DNA of 64,000 nt, taken from the NCBI GenBank assembly GCA_034008185.1, contig CM067109.1:32520885-32584884 (forward strand), written 5' to 3'. The notes beneath the pieces are model-generated. The model had not been told where the DNA came from and ran no database searches. It saw only the letters and a program-made list of their open reading frames with translations. Origin of the DNA: Gorsachius magnificus (lineage: Eukaryota > Chordata > Aves > Pelecaniformes > Ardeidae). Below, piece after piece: positions 1 to 9,350 of this stretch; position 1 is the first letter of the stretch; every line of letters begins with the position of its first letter. The translations under genes and the position numbers were made by a program.

Positions 1-2
1 AG

Positions 3-935
3 GCAGATCAGGCTGCTAAGACTGAAGTGGCTCAGGTGGATCTGGACTGGCAACATAAGGGTGAATTGTTTCTAGCTCGGTGGGCCCATGACACCTTAGG
101 CCATCAAGGAAGAGATGCAACATACAGATGGGCTCGTGATCGAGGGGTGGACTTAACTATGGACGCTATTGCACAGGTTATCCATGAATGTGAAACATGT
201 GCTGCGATCAAACAAGCCAAGCGGTTAAAGCCTCTCTGGTATGGAGGACGGTGGCTGAAATACAAATATGGAGAGGCTTGGCAGATTGATTATATCACAC
301 TCCCACAAACCCGCCATGGCAAGCGCTATGTGCTCACCATGGTGGAAGCGACCACCGGATGGCTGGAAACATATCCCGTGCCCCATGCCACCGCCCGGAA
401 CACTATCCTAGGCCTTGAAAAACAAGTCCTGTGGCGACATGGCACTCCAGAAAGAATTGAGTCAGACAACGGAACTCACTTCCGAAACAGCCTCATAGAC
501 AAATGGGCCAAAGAGCATGGCATTGAGTGGGTCTATCACATCCCCTATCATGCACCAGCCTCTGGGAAAATTGAACGATACAATGGACTGTTAAAAACTA
601 CACTGAAAGCAATGGGTGGTGGAACAGTCAAACATTGGGATACACATTTAGCAAAGGCTACCTGGTTAGTCAACACTAGAGGATCTGCCAACCGAGCTGG
701 CCCTGCGCAATCAAACCTCTTATGTACTGTAGAAGGGGATAAAGTCCCTGTAGTGCATGTAAAAAATATGCTGGGGAAGACAGTCTGGGTTTCTCCTGCC
801 TCAGGTAAAGGCAAACCCATCCGTGGGATTGCTTTTGCTCAAGGACCTGGCTCTACTTGGTGGGTGATGGGGAAGGATGGGGAAGTCCGATGTGTACCTC
901 AAAGGGATTTGATTTTGGGTGAAAATAGCCAATGA
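3..935 (+). CDS. Endogenous retrovirus pol, 3' part: integrase (ERVL-like), partial at window edge
   Basis: This is the C-terminal part of a retroviral Pol polyprotein, the integrase that joins viral DNA ends to host DNA in the nucleus. The frame is open from the window edge, so the true start lies outside; the GTG at 27 is only the first usable codon and is probably not a start. Counting from it, the zinc-binding HHCC domain is H21, H26, C55, C58. The catalytic core has D88, D147 (in SDNGTHF) and E183 (in GKIERYNG), a D-x58-D-x35-E spacing, so all catalytic residues are present. Residues about 190-302 are the C-terminal DNA-binding part. The stop is TGA at 933-935. No frameshift or internal stop is visible in about 310 codons, so this copy is fairly young or preserved. 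The absence of env downstream and the attached LTR fit an ERVL-like class III element. The family call is inference; the integrase call is secure. Confidence 0.9.
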   Translation, partial: ADQAAKTEVAQVDLDWQHKGELFLARWAHDTLGHQGRDATYRWARDRGVDLTMDAIAQVIHECETCAAIKQAKRLKPLWYGGRWLKYKYGEAWQIDYITLPQTRHGKRYVLTMVEATTGWLETYPVPHATARNTILGLEKQVLWRHGTPERIESDNGTHFRNSLIDKWAKEHGIEWVYHIPYHAPASGKIERYNGLLKTTLKAMGGGTVKHWDTHLAKATWLVNTRGSANRAGPAQSNLLCTVEGDKVPVVHVKNMLGKTVWVSPASGKGKPIRGIAFAQGPGSTWWVMGKDGEVRCVPQRDLILGENSQ

Positions 936-1321
936 ACTGAATTGTATAATGTTAATTGCTGTGTAATATAGTATGTCTTCATTTTTACTATTGCTGTATG
1001 TCATATCAATGGTATAAAAGTAAGGATCGCCCAGATTAATGAAGAATGAATTTTGAAGAAACTGAGGAAGTGCAGCGAATGGAACCAGAACTGACTTCAG
1101 CAAGCAACAACCCAACACCAGACCCCATCTCTCCTGCCCTGAAAGACTGTTACAACAGATGAAGCCCAAAAGCATGGACTAGATGAACCCAATGGACATT
1201 TTAGAGGGATGGTCCATAGACTAAGGGAATGCTATCTGTGTATATATATATCAAAATGGTGGTGATTAATTGGAATGTATTGTAAGGGTAGGACCTAAGC
1301 ATGACGTAAATGGTATAGAAT
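936..1321 (+). mobile_element. ERVL-like provirus, 3' internal region without env
   Basis: About 385 bases lie between the pol stop and the polypurine tract. No reading frame of useful length exists on the plus strand; the 124-codon minus-strand frame here overlaps pol antisense and has no retroviral motif. A gammaretrovirus or alpharetrovirus would carry an env of more than 1 kb at this place. Its absence fits ERVL-like elements, which characteristically lack env, though loss by deletion cannot be excluded from one copy. Confidence 0.6.
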
Positions 1322-1332
1322 AAGGGGTGGAA
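1322..1332 (+). other. Polypurine tract of the provirus
   Basis: A purine-rich run (AAGGGGTGGAA) ends immediately before the TG that opens the LTR at 1333. This is the expected place and composition for the plus-strand primer of reverse transcription, and it fixes the 5' boundary of the LTR. Confidence 0.7.
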
Positions 1333-1772
1333 TGTCCTGGTTTCGGCTGGGATAGAGTTAATTTTCTTCACAGAAGCTAGCATAGTGCTGTGCTTTGGAT
1401 TCAGTGCTAGAAGAATGTTGATAACACGCTGATGTTTTTAGTTGTTGCCAAGCAGTGCTCAGACTGCTCAAGGACTTTTTGAGCTTCTCCTGCTCGGCCA
1501 GGTGCATAACAAGCTGGGAGTACAGCACAGCTAGGACCCAAACTGTCCAAAGAGCTATTCCATACCATATAACGTCATGCTCGGGGGGGTTAGTCAGTCG
1601 GGTCGGTCGAGTCGATCGGTCGGTCGCGGGCAGAGTGGTCGCAGCTCGGGCTGTGTGATCGCGGCCTGGGGGGAGTGATTGCTGCTCGGGACGGGCTGGG
1701 CATCCGTCAGCGGGTGGTGAGCAATTGCATTGTGCATCACTTGTTTTATATATTCTGTATATTTTCTTACCA

Positions 1773-1801
1773 CTATTATTATTATTATTATTATTATTAT
1801 T
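1773..1801 (+). repeat. (ATT)n microsatellite inside the family A LTR
   Basis: About nine to ten ATT units within the LTR. The inverted copy at 8743-9350 carries the same repeat at the equivalent place with fewer units, so it is part of the LTR consensus and has since changed in length. Confidence 0.9.
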
Positions 1802-1817
1802 GTTATTCTTCTCTCTT

Positions 1818-1823
1818 ATTAAA
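1818..1823 (+). terminator. Polyadenylation signal ATTAAA in the family A LTR
   Basis: ATTAAA lies in the same LTR context in the copies at 8878-8883 and 29136-29141 (both minus). In the subtype 2 copy an ATTAAA is at 53123-53128. Conservation across copies supports a role as the R-region poly(A) signal; use is inferred. Confidence 0.5.
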
Positions 1824-1957
1824 CTGTCTCTATCTCAACCCACGGGTCTTACTTTTTTTTCTTTTCTCCGATTCTCTCCCCCATCCCACTGAGGGAGGGG
1901 GGAGAGTGAGCGAGCGGCTGCATGGTGCTTAGTTGCCAGCCGGGTTAAACCACGACA

Positions 1958-3141
1958 TATGGGTATTGGCCTGCAGTCAATAGCTGGAGCAGTACTTGCA
2001 TAAAACATTTCTAAACTTGTATATCTATCAGCTTACTAGGCTGGTGATCTGAATGGAAGGATTCCTTTATCTGCTTGAAGCAGGTTTTTGTCCTTTGAAG
2101 GGGTGAAATGTTTCGGGGGGGTGGGGCGTGGTGTTGTGTGTATGGAATTGGTAAGACAAATTAAATATTAGAGCAGCCCTAAGACCAGCTTTCACTCTTG
2201 GTCAGCTACTTTGGCAACTGGGCATAAAAGGTTTGTGCTATTTTTTTTGAGGTAGGCCAGATGTGACCTCCTCTTTGAAGAGAAGGTTGATGCTGGTGGA
2301 AGAGTCCAAAAAAGCCAGAATGAAATTAGCTTTTTCTCCTCATATCTGGATTTTCAGCAAACTCCAGAAAACCTTGAGCGATTAGGGGCCCAGGCTGAGA
2401 AAGACAAAGGTCAACATTGTGAGAAATCTCTAGTGCCAAGTAGGTGGTAGAAATTTTGAATCTTTGGCCCAGATCTCCACCTGGTGTTATTTCCACTGAA
2501 ATCAGAGGAATTATCCAAGGATCTGGGACTGCATGTGAGAAAGGTTTATAATTATATTCTTGAAAATGAGCAGAGCACGAGTTCACAGAAATAGAGCATG
2601 TCTAGACAAATAGATAACTATAAGCAGCTAGTTATTCTATTGTACTGTAATGTTTACTGTTGCTTGATGTTGTCAAGGGTAACTGCTTTAATTAAGCACC
2701 TCTGAATTGCCTCCAATCTTTACCTTATTCTCAGCTGGATGGAGATAAACCTTCTATTATTGCATATGTGTCAATCCTTGGAGACATACAAGAGAAGAAA
2801 CTGCTAGCTAGAGCACCTGTGAGTGTATCAGTACTTTCACTATAAGAGCTATGTTAGAACTTTGCATAGGCTGTTCATTTATCCAAAGGAACATGTGAAA
2901 AATACATTAATACATTAAATTGATGACTTATTCTTATATATACATAAAAATATGCAACTGAGCTGTCCTGAATTTGTGTTATTTATTGTATATTTTTAAG
3001 CCTTTGTTGTCTCTTTTCTCTTTTTAATGGTTTTGAGGGGTTTTTTTTGTTTGTTTGTTTGTTTTCCACACTAGTGATATTAAATTTTGATTACTGTGCT
3101 CAGTGGATGCCTTCTGGAACATGCTTTGGATCTTCACTTTG
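1958..3141. other. Unique AT-rich DNA, no gene seen
   Basis: Flank between the provirus and the family B LTR. No convincing ORF, repeat family or RNA gene is recognised. A short (TTTG)n run lies at about 3047-3063. The minus-strand frame at 2326-2586 has no recognisable motif. Confidence 0.6.
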
Positions 3142-3146
3142 TCTTG
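3142..3146. repeat. Target-site duplication TCTTG, left copy
   Basis: TCTTG directly precedes the family B LTR and is repeated exactly at 5865-5869, beyond the far end of the same LTR. The match spans the nested CR1, which shows that both LTR pieces are one insertion. Confidence 0.8.
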
Positions 3147-4192
3147 TGTGGTGGTTTGACATTGGCTGGATGCCAGGTGCCCACCAAAGCCTCTCTATCA
3201 CTCCCCTCTTTAACCAGACAGAGGAGAGAAAAGTAGATCAAAAGGCTTGTGGGTCGAGGTAAGGACAGAGAGAGGTCATTCACCAGTTACCGTCATGGGC
3301 AAAACAGAATCAACTTGATGAAATTAATTTAATTTATTACCAACCAAAATCAGAGAAGGAAAGGATAAAAACTGCGGAATCTTAAAACAGCTTCGCCCCA
3401 CCCTCCCTTCTTCCTGGGCTCAACTTTACTCCCAGTTTTTTCTACCTACTTCCCCCAGTGGTGCAGGGGGACAGGAATAGGGGTTGAGGTCAGTTCATCA
3501 CACACGTTGTCTCTGCTGCTTCTTCTTCCTCGGGAGAGGACTCTTCCCCTGCTCATGTGTGGGGTCCCTCTCACGGGAGACAGTCCTCCACAAACTTCTC
3601 CAATGTGAGTCCTTTCCATGGGCTACAGTTCTTCATGAACTGCTCCAGCATGGGTCCATAATTTCCACAGGGTGCTGTCCCTCAGGAGCAGACTGCTGCA
3701 GCATTGGTCCCACATGGGATCACAAGTTCTGCCAGCAAACCTGCCTCGGTGTGGGCTCCTCCCACCATGGGTCTGCAAAGACTTGCCAGGAACCTGATCC
3801 GGCACAGGCTTTTCACGGGGTTACAGCCTCCTTCCTTTGGGCATCCACCCTTTCTGGCGTGGGGTGCTCCACGGGCTACAGGTGGAGATCTGCTTCACAT
3901 TGGACCTCCATGGACTGCCGGGGGACAGCCTGCCTCACCATGGTCTTCACCACGGGCTGCAGGGGAATCTCTGCTCCGGCGCCTGGAGCACCTCCTCCCC
4001 CTCCTTCTTCACTGACCTTGGTGTCTGCAGGGCTGTTTTCTCTCACAACCTCTCACTTCTCTTCTCTCTCCGGCTACTGAGCTGCAGCAGGGTTTTTTTC
4101 CTTCTTAAATATGTTATCTCAGAGGCACTTCCACTGTTGCTGATTGGCTTGGCCTTGGCCAGTGGCGGACACAGGGAAAACTTCTGGCAGCT
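3147..4192 (-). mobile_element. Solo LTR, family B, 3' part (split by a nested CR1)
   Basis: Minus-strand LTR of a second family, matching the plus-strand copy at 36206-37217 over its length. Read on the minus strand, it ends GTCAAACCACCACA at 3147. It carries a poly(A) signal (AATAAA on the minus strand, 3333-3338), a TATA-like stretch near 4105-4113 and an inverted CCAAT box at 4143-4147. At about 4192 it breaks and CR1 ORF2 sequence begins; the missing LTR start resumes at about 5794. Several ORFs here (the longest 3484-4080, plus) have no family resemblance and are frames through noncoding LTR. No internal retroviral sequence is attached, so this is a solo LTR. Confidence 0.85.
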
Positions 4193-5701
4193 CCTGCTGT
4201 AGGAGAAGACCAGGTTCATGAACACCTGAGGAACCTGAACGCACATAAGTCCATGGGACCTGATGAGATGCATCCCAGAGTCCTGAGGGAATTGGCCGAT
4301 GTAGTCTCCAAGCCACTCTCCATGATATTTGAAAAGTCATGGTAGTCAGGTGAAGTCCCTGGTGACTGGAAGAAGGGAAACACTGTGCCCATTTTCAAAA
4401 AGGGTAGAAAGGAAGACCCCAGGAACTACCGACCTGTCAGCCTCACCTCTGTGCCTGGGAAGATCATGGAACAGATCCTCCTAGAAGCTATGCTAAAGCA
4501 CATGGAGGCCAGGGAGATAATTCGAGATAGCCAGCATGGCTTCACCAAGGGCAAGTCCTGCCTGATAAACCTAGTGACTTTCTATGATGGTGTGACAGCA
4601 TCAGTGGACAAGGGAAAACCAATGGACGTCATCTATCTGGACTTCTGCAAAGTCGTTGACACGGTCCCCCACAACATCCTTCTCTCTAAATTGGAGAGCT
4701 ATGGATTTGATGGGTGGACTGTTCGGTGGATAAGGAAATGGTTGGATGGTCACATCCAGAGGGTAGTGGTCAATGGCTCGATGTCCGGATGGAGACCGGT
4801 GACGAGTGGTGTCCCTCAGGGGTCCGTACTGGGACCGGTGCTGTTTAATATATTCATCAATGACTTAGACAGCAAGATTGAGTGCACCCTCAGCAAGTTT
4901 GTGGATGACACCAAACCGAGTGGTGTGGTTGACACGCCAGAAGGATGGGATATCATCCAGAGAGACCTGGACAGGCTGGAGAGGTGGGCCTGTGTGAACC
5001 TCATGAGGTTCAACAAGGCCAAGTGCAAGGTCCTGCACCTGGGTCGGGGTAACCCCCAGTATCAATACAGGCTGGGGGAAGAAAGGATCGAGAGCAGCCC
5101 TGCCGAGAGGGACTTGGGGGTACTGATGGATGAAAAGCTGGACATGAGCTGGCAATGTGCACTGGCAGCCCAGAAGGCCAACTGTACTCTGGGCTGCATC
5201 AAGAAAAGCGTGGCCAGCAAGACGAGGGAGGTGATTCTGCCCCTCTACTCTGCTCTGGTGAGACCTCCCCTGGAGTACTGCATCCAGCTCTGGAGCCCTC
5301 AGCCCGAGAAAGACATGGAACTGTTGGAGCGGGTCCAGAGGAACACTACAAAAATGATCTGAGGGCTGGAGTACCTCTCCTATGAGGACAGGCTGAGAGA
5401 GTTGGGCTTGTTCAGCCTGGAGAAGAGAAGGCTGCGGGGAGACCTGATTGCGGCCTTTCAGTACCTAAAAGGGGCCTATAGGAAAGATGGGGATAATCTT
5501 TTTAGTGGGGCCAGCTGTGACAGGACAAGGGGTAATGGTTTTAAACTGAAGCAGGGTAGGTTTAGACTGGATATAAGGAAGAAATTCTTTACAATGAGGG
5601 TGGTAAAACACTGGAAGGGGTTGCCCAGAGAGGTGGTGGAGGCCCCATCCCTGGAAACATTCAAGACTGGGTTGGATGGGGTTCTGAGCAACCTGATCTA
5701 G
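4193..5701 (+). pseudogene. CR1 ORF2 (reverse transcriptase region) with two in-frame stops
   Basis: The C-terminal half of CR1 ORF2, which encodes the endonuclease/reverse transcriptase for target-primed reverse transcription. The frame is continuous with no frameshift but is broken by TAG at 4343-4345 and TGA at 5360-5362. Between them is a 325-codon open frame from the ATG at 4385. In that numbering, NYRPVSLTS lies at 14-22, the first catalytic Asp in YLDF is D86, [11 protein letters not shown] is at 141-151 and the FVDD box is at 172-175, so the three catalytic aspartates are present. After the second stop the frame continues to the TAG at 5699-5701, including the conserved CR1 C-terminal block with RTRGNGFKL and [10 protein letters not shown]. 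The endonuclease domain is absent. The copy is dead because of truncation and stops. Confidence 0.9.
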
Positions 5702-5797
5702 TTAGCAGTGTCCCTGCTCACTGCAGCCCCGGGGATTGGACTAGATGACCTCTAGGGGTCCCTTCCAACCCAAACCATCCTATGATTCTATGATTCT
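4193..5797 (+). mobile_element. CR1 LINE, 5'-truncated, nested in the family B LTR
   Basis: A 1.6-kb CR1 non-LTR retrotransposon running from the linker before the reverse transcriptase to its 3' tail. The 3' UTR (5702-5797) has the typical CR1 end and finishes with ATTCTATG-type repeats at 5781-5797. The 5' end is cut inside ORF2, as usual for CR1. It sits inside an LTR: the flanking LTR segments join at the insertion with only a few bases of overlap and no clear target-site duplication, as is normal for CR1. It is therefore younger than that LTR. Confidence 0.92.
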
Positions 5798-5864
5798 CAC
5801 AGAAGCCACCCCTGTAGCCCCCCCCCCCCCCCCCCCCAAGACCTTGCTACATAAACCCAATACC
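5794..5864 (-). mobile_element. Solo LTR, family B, 5' part (beyond the nested CR1)
   Basis: The first 70 or so bases of the family B LTR on the minus strand, resuming exactly where the part at 3147-4192 stopped. The plus-strand equivalent is the start of the copy at 36206. The terminal dinucleotide expected as CA on the plus strand reads CC at 5863-5864, one substitution. Most of this piece is occupied by a run of C at 5818-5837 that replaces a short CCCCCG segment of the other copy. TCTTG follows at 5865-5869 and matches the left flank. Confidence 0.82.
5818..5837. repeat. Homopolymer (C)20
   Basis: Twenty consecutive C within the family B LTR fragment. The homologous place in the copy at 36206 has only five G (reverse complement) before a C. 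Likely replication slippage, although length errors are common in such runs. Confidence 0.9.
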
Positions 5865-5869
5865 TCTTG
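5865..5869. repeat. Target-site duplication TCTTG, right copy
   Basis: Exact repeat of 3142-3146, immediately outside the family B LTR remnant. Confidence 0.8.
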
Positions 5870-7070
5870 TCTTTTACTAGGTCTTTATATATGCTCTTTC
5901 TCTTTTTCTCCTCTCTCTATAAAACATTCAGATACTTCATAGATTAACATTATATAAGTCAAAATGTTTACATACATGAAAACTTCACCTTCTGGTGTAG
6001 ATGAAATTTGTCTATTAACAATGTCACGGTTAAATTTTCCATTCTACTAAATTACTTTTTGATAGTAAGAAAGTTGTAAATAGAGGAACTATCATTAAAT
6101 ATTGTAAAGGCATGTTTTCTCAAGGCTAGAATGTTATCAGGAAGGAAATTATGCTATAGTTCAAGGATGATTCTCAACCTTAATAATTTAATTACCCTAT
6201 TTCTAATAGATCACTAATGTCTCCGTTCTTCTTATCTTGTATTGCAAAGAAACAAGGCAGTGAAGCCTGTGCCACAGCCAGAAAATGATCCAGTTTCACT
6301 TCAAAATTGACCTAAATGCTAGACTCTTTGATAAAATTGGGAAATACAATATGGCATGGAAAATTCCCAAGCCTGATGCAGTGCTGAAATATTTATCTGC
6401 TTTAGGCTTTTCTAGTGTTTGTGGTGAAATTATGTCATATTACTTACTGCTGAGCAAGCAAGCACTCATTGTATTTATTTTACCTACAGTTTCTAACTTT
6501 TGCAGAGCCAGTGATTCAAGGGTCAGTCAAAGATGTTTAGGTGCTGCTTGTGATAGCTGAGAATAGCAGAAACTCCTACGATATTTATTTATGTATGTAA
6601 GAAACAGAAGTTAAGTTGTTATACAAAGAATGCTGGGTCCTTCAAAGATGCAGAGGCTGTGAGGGGTACATGGTTTTCCGAGGGGGCTTCCAGCTAAACA
6701 GACTCACTTGGCTGAAAACCTGTATTGAAAAAGCATACCCAGCTGTGATTCTTGTGATTATGCATGGGCTGCATTTTTGAGGTGGCAGGAAGATGGGTGC
6801 TGTGTGAGCAGCAGAACAGGTTACACACCCTGAGGGACTTGTGTGGCTTCTTGTTGCAGAATTTTTAAGCAGCTCTATAGACAATAGACAACTTCTCTAT
6901 ACCTTTTATACCGTACTACAACAATATTTTTGTTGCATCTTGGAATGCCAGTCAGATGGTCAGAATGCAGATAATCAGTCTGGGTTGTCATTCTTTGAAC
7001 AGAAAATAGTCAGGTTTTGATTTTTGGAGCATCAACACCAGAGAATTTCACCTTGGGCAGCACTCTGGAT
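5870..7070. other. Unique DNA, no gene seen
   Basis: AT-rich sequence without recognisable repeat, RNA or coding motif. The frames at 6285-6560 (plus) and 6642-6884 (minus) show no domain signature. Confidence 0.55.
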
Positions 7071-7240
7071 TCATAGAATCATAGAATCATAGAATCACTT
7101 TGGTTGGAAAAGACCTTTGAGATCATTGAGTCCAACCTTTAACCTAACCCTGACATCCCACCACTAAAGGAGAAACCCACCATTCAAGGAGAAACATTTA
7201 AACTACACATGTAACACTGTCCCTAGCTCTTCCACCTGTT
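7071..7240 (-). mobile_element. CR1 LINE 3'-end fragment
   Basis: Three CATAGAAT-type units at the left end, then sequence equivalent to the reverse complement of a CR1 3' UTR (TTGGAAAAGACCTTTGAGATC, then GTCCAACC). It belongs to a CR1 subfamily other than the copy at 4193, judging by the diverged body. Only about 170 bp remain and the right boundary fades. Confidence 0.8.
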
Positions 7241-8742
7241 GATGTCTTCCCATTCTTGGCACTGCAGTTTGGTAAGCACGCAGATTTTTTAACAGCAAGA
7301 GGAATTGAAGAAAAGTGCAATACAGAATGAACAAGGCATACAGGTTAAAAGAAGAACAGAGCATATTTATAATGTGAACCATGGGAAGAAAATCTTAGTC
7401 CATCTTTCTGTGTTCTGTTCTTTTTTAGATTTTGTGTAAATTAAGGACCATGTAAGTAAAATGTGATCTGAAAAATTAAATAGGAAAGTAATGGAGTTCT
7501 TTGAGGTTAAAAAAATCCCTCTTCTCCATATAACCATGCACATGTATTTATTTGGTGATCCTCAGAAAGAATTTTTTTTCTATTCCTTTAGAACGTGTGT
7601 CATTACTGTTTCCCTGGGCAGTGTGCAAGATACCATGTATTGCAAATAACAAACAACTTACATGGAAATTAATATCTGACTCTAGAAACTTTATCTTCTC
7701 ATGCTAAAAACATAGGTCATTACCACCAAAATTGAACTTAGCTACTATTAAAAGAAAATTTCCCTAAGGGCAGAAACATTATATATGCATTTATGTGCAC
7801 ATAACACATGCTGTTGCTGGAGGTTTCAGAATATTCAGCTAAGAGTTAAACTTTCAGGTCTGGAACATGAAACAAAGGTAAACAATGAAGAAGAATATCT
7901 CAAAAAGCTTGAGATCATACAAGTTAGTCTTGTTATGGTAGACTAAGTCATTAGCTATCTGAGGCATTCTATTATTACATGTGAAAAAAACCTAAATAAA
8001 TCCACAAGTCATTCTCTAGCTAGAAGGAACAGCTGTTTTCTACATCCTTTGCCCAACAGCGGTAATGTACAAGTTCTAGAGAAAAGACTCACTCTATAGA
8101 CTATGTTCTTGCATTTTGTCTGTCTTCTCAAAGAACTGTGAAATGTACAGTTCTGAAGGTCTTATTAATTATCATCTGAAGGTCTTACATTACCAAAATG
8201 TAAAAGATATCTGAAGACTCAGTTAAGTGATATCGACAATTTTCTTTAAAATAGGAAATTAAAATGGCATATCCAAATTGTTCGAGGAGCTGTGTGTACT
8301 TAAAACCAGTCAGTTTAATGCTGTGTTGTATATTTTAAGTATATAAAACTGGCATGTACATATCAAGGTTTGGGTTTGTTTTGGTGTTTTACATCAGTCT
8401 TCTAAAGTATCCTGAGGTTTAAGTCAAGTCATGCAAAAAGTACAATTTTCTTAGGCAATGCAGAACAAAGAAATAAATTGACAGCTTGACTATTATATGT
8501 TACAATATTTGACAGTATCTTTTCATGTAATTTACTTTATTAATGCAATGAAACTGATGAGTGTTAACAGTCACAGCAGACTTAGAGACCTGAAACAACT
8601 AGAATGGAGATTTTCTTATACCACAGCTTTCTGAGATATTACTAAAATACTAAAATGATAAAAATGTAGGTAGCTTTCTCCAATGAAGAGTCATCCTAAA
8701 AGAAACAGTCAGTGAGTAAATCCAGAAAGGCCACACAGAACT
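7241..8742. other. Unique DNA, no gene seen
   Basis: AT-rich, no ORF of note and no recognised repeat up to the LTR. The last five bases (8738-8742, GAACT) are the left target-site copy of the LTR that follows. Confidence 0.55.
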
Positions 8743-9350
8743 TGTTATGGTTTAACCCGGCTGGCAACTAAGCACCATGCAGCCGCTCGCTCACTCTCCC
8801 CCCTCCCTCAGTGGGATGGGGGAGAGAATCAGAGAAAAGAAAAAAAAAGTAAGACCCGTGGGTTGAGATAGAGACAGTTTAATAAGAGAGAAGAATAACA
8901 ATAATAATAATAATAATAATGGTAAGAAAATATACAGAATATATAAAACAAGTGATGCACAATGCAATTGCTCACCACCCACTGACCGATGCCCAGCCCG
9001 TCCCAAGCCGCGATCACTCCCCCCGAGCCGCGATCACACAGCCCGAGCTGCAACCACTCTGCCCGCGACCAACCGACCGACTAAACCCCCCCCAAGCATG
9101 ACAATATATGGTATGGAATAGCTCTTTGCTTAGTTTGGGTCAGCTGTCCCAGCTGTGCTGTACTCCCAGCTTGTTATGCACCTGGCCGAGCAGGAGAAGC
9201 TCAAAAAGTCCTTGAGTAGTCTGAGCACTACTTAGCAACAACTAAAAACATCAGAGTGTTATCAACATTCTGCTGGCACTAAATCCAAAACACAGGACTA
9301 TGCTAGCTTCTATGAAGAAAATTAACTCTATCCCAGCCGAAACCAGGACA
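8743..9350 (-). mobile_element. Solo LTR, family A subtype 1
   Basis: A 608-bp minus-strand LTR closely matching 1333-1957, including the (ATT)n run (here AAT at about 8898-8921), the ATTAAA signal (TTTAAT at 8878-8883) and the CpG-rich GATCGCGGC-type repeats (about 8998-9085). It is bounded by a perfect 5-bp duplication, GAACT at 8738-8742 and 9351-9355. No internal retroviral sequence is adjacent, so it is a solo LTR. Clean ends, an exact duplication and remaining CpGs point to a fairly recent insertion. The frames inside it are not genes. Confidence 0.93.

Larger units (their letters stand above)
1333..1957 (+). mobile_element. 3' LTR of the ERVL-like provirus (family A, subtype 1)
   Basis: A 625-bp LTR opening TGTCCTGGTTTCGGCTGGG and closing GGTTAAACCACGACA, with canonical TG...CA ends. 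It sits directly behind the integrase region and polypurine tract, so it is the 3' LTR of the provirus that enters from the left edge. Inside are a CpG-rich block of GTCG-type repeats (about 1590-1630), a TATA-like stretch near 1745-1752, an (ATT)n run at about 1773-1801, a polyadenylation signal ATTAAA at 1818-1823 and a pyrimidine-rich 3' part. It matches the inverted LTR at 8743-9350 along its whole length with scattered substitutions. The 5' partner LTR and 5' target-site copy are outside the window; the 3' flank begins TATGG. Confidence 0.88.

Noticed and set aside
801..1383. 124- and 60-codon minus-strand ORFs near the provirus 3' end, considered as an accessory or env remnant
   Set aside because: They are antisense to pol, the env-less region and the LTR start, and show no envelope features.
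3484..4080. 198-codon plus-strand ORF, with 103- and 121-codon overlapping frames
   Set aside because: All lie antisense within the family B LTR. The same text recurs at 36206-37217 with its own set of unrelated frames, and no protein domain is visible.
4816..5155. 70- and 96-codon minus-strand ORFs
   Set aside because: Shadows antisense to the CR1 reverse transcriptase frame.
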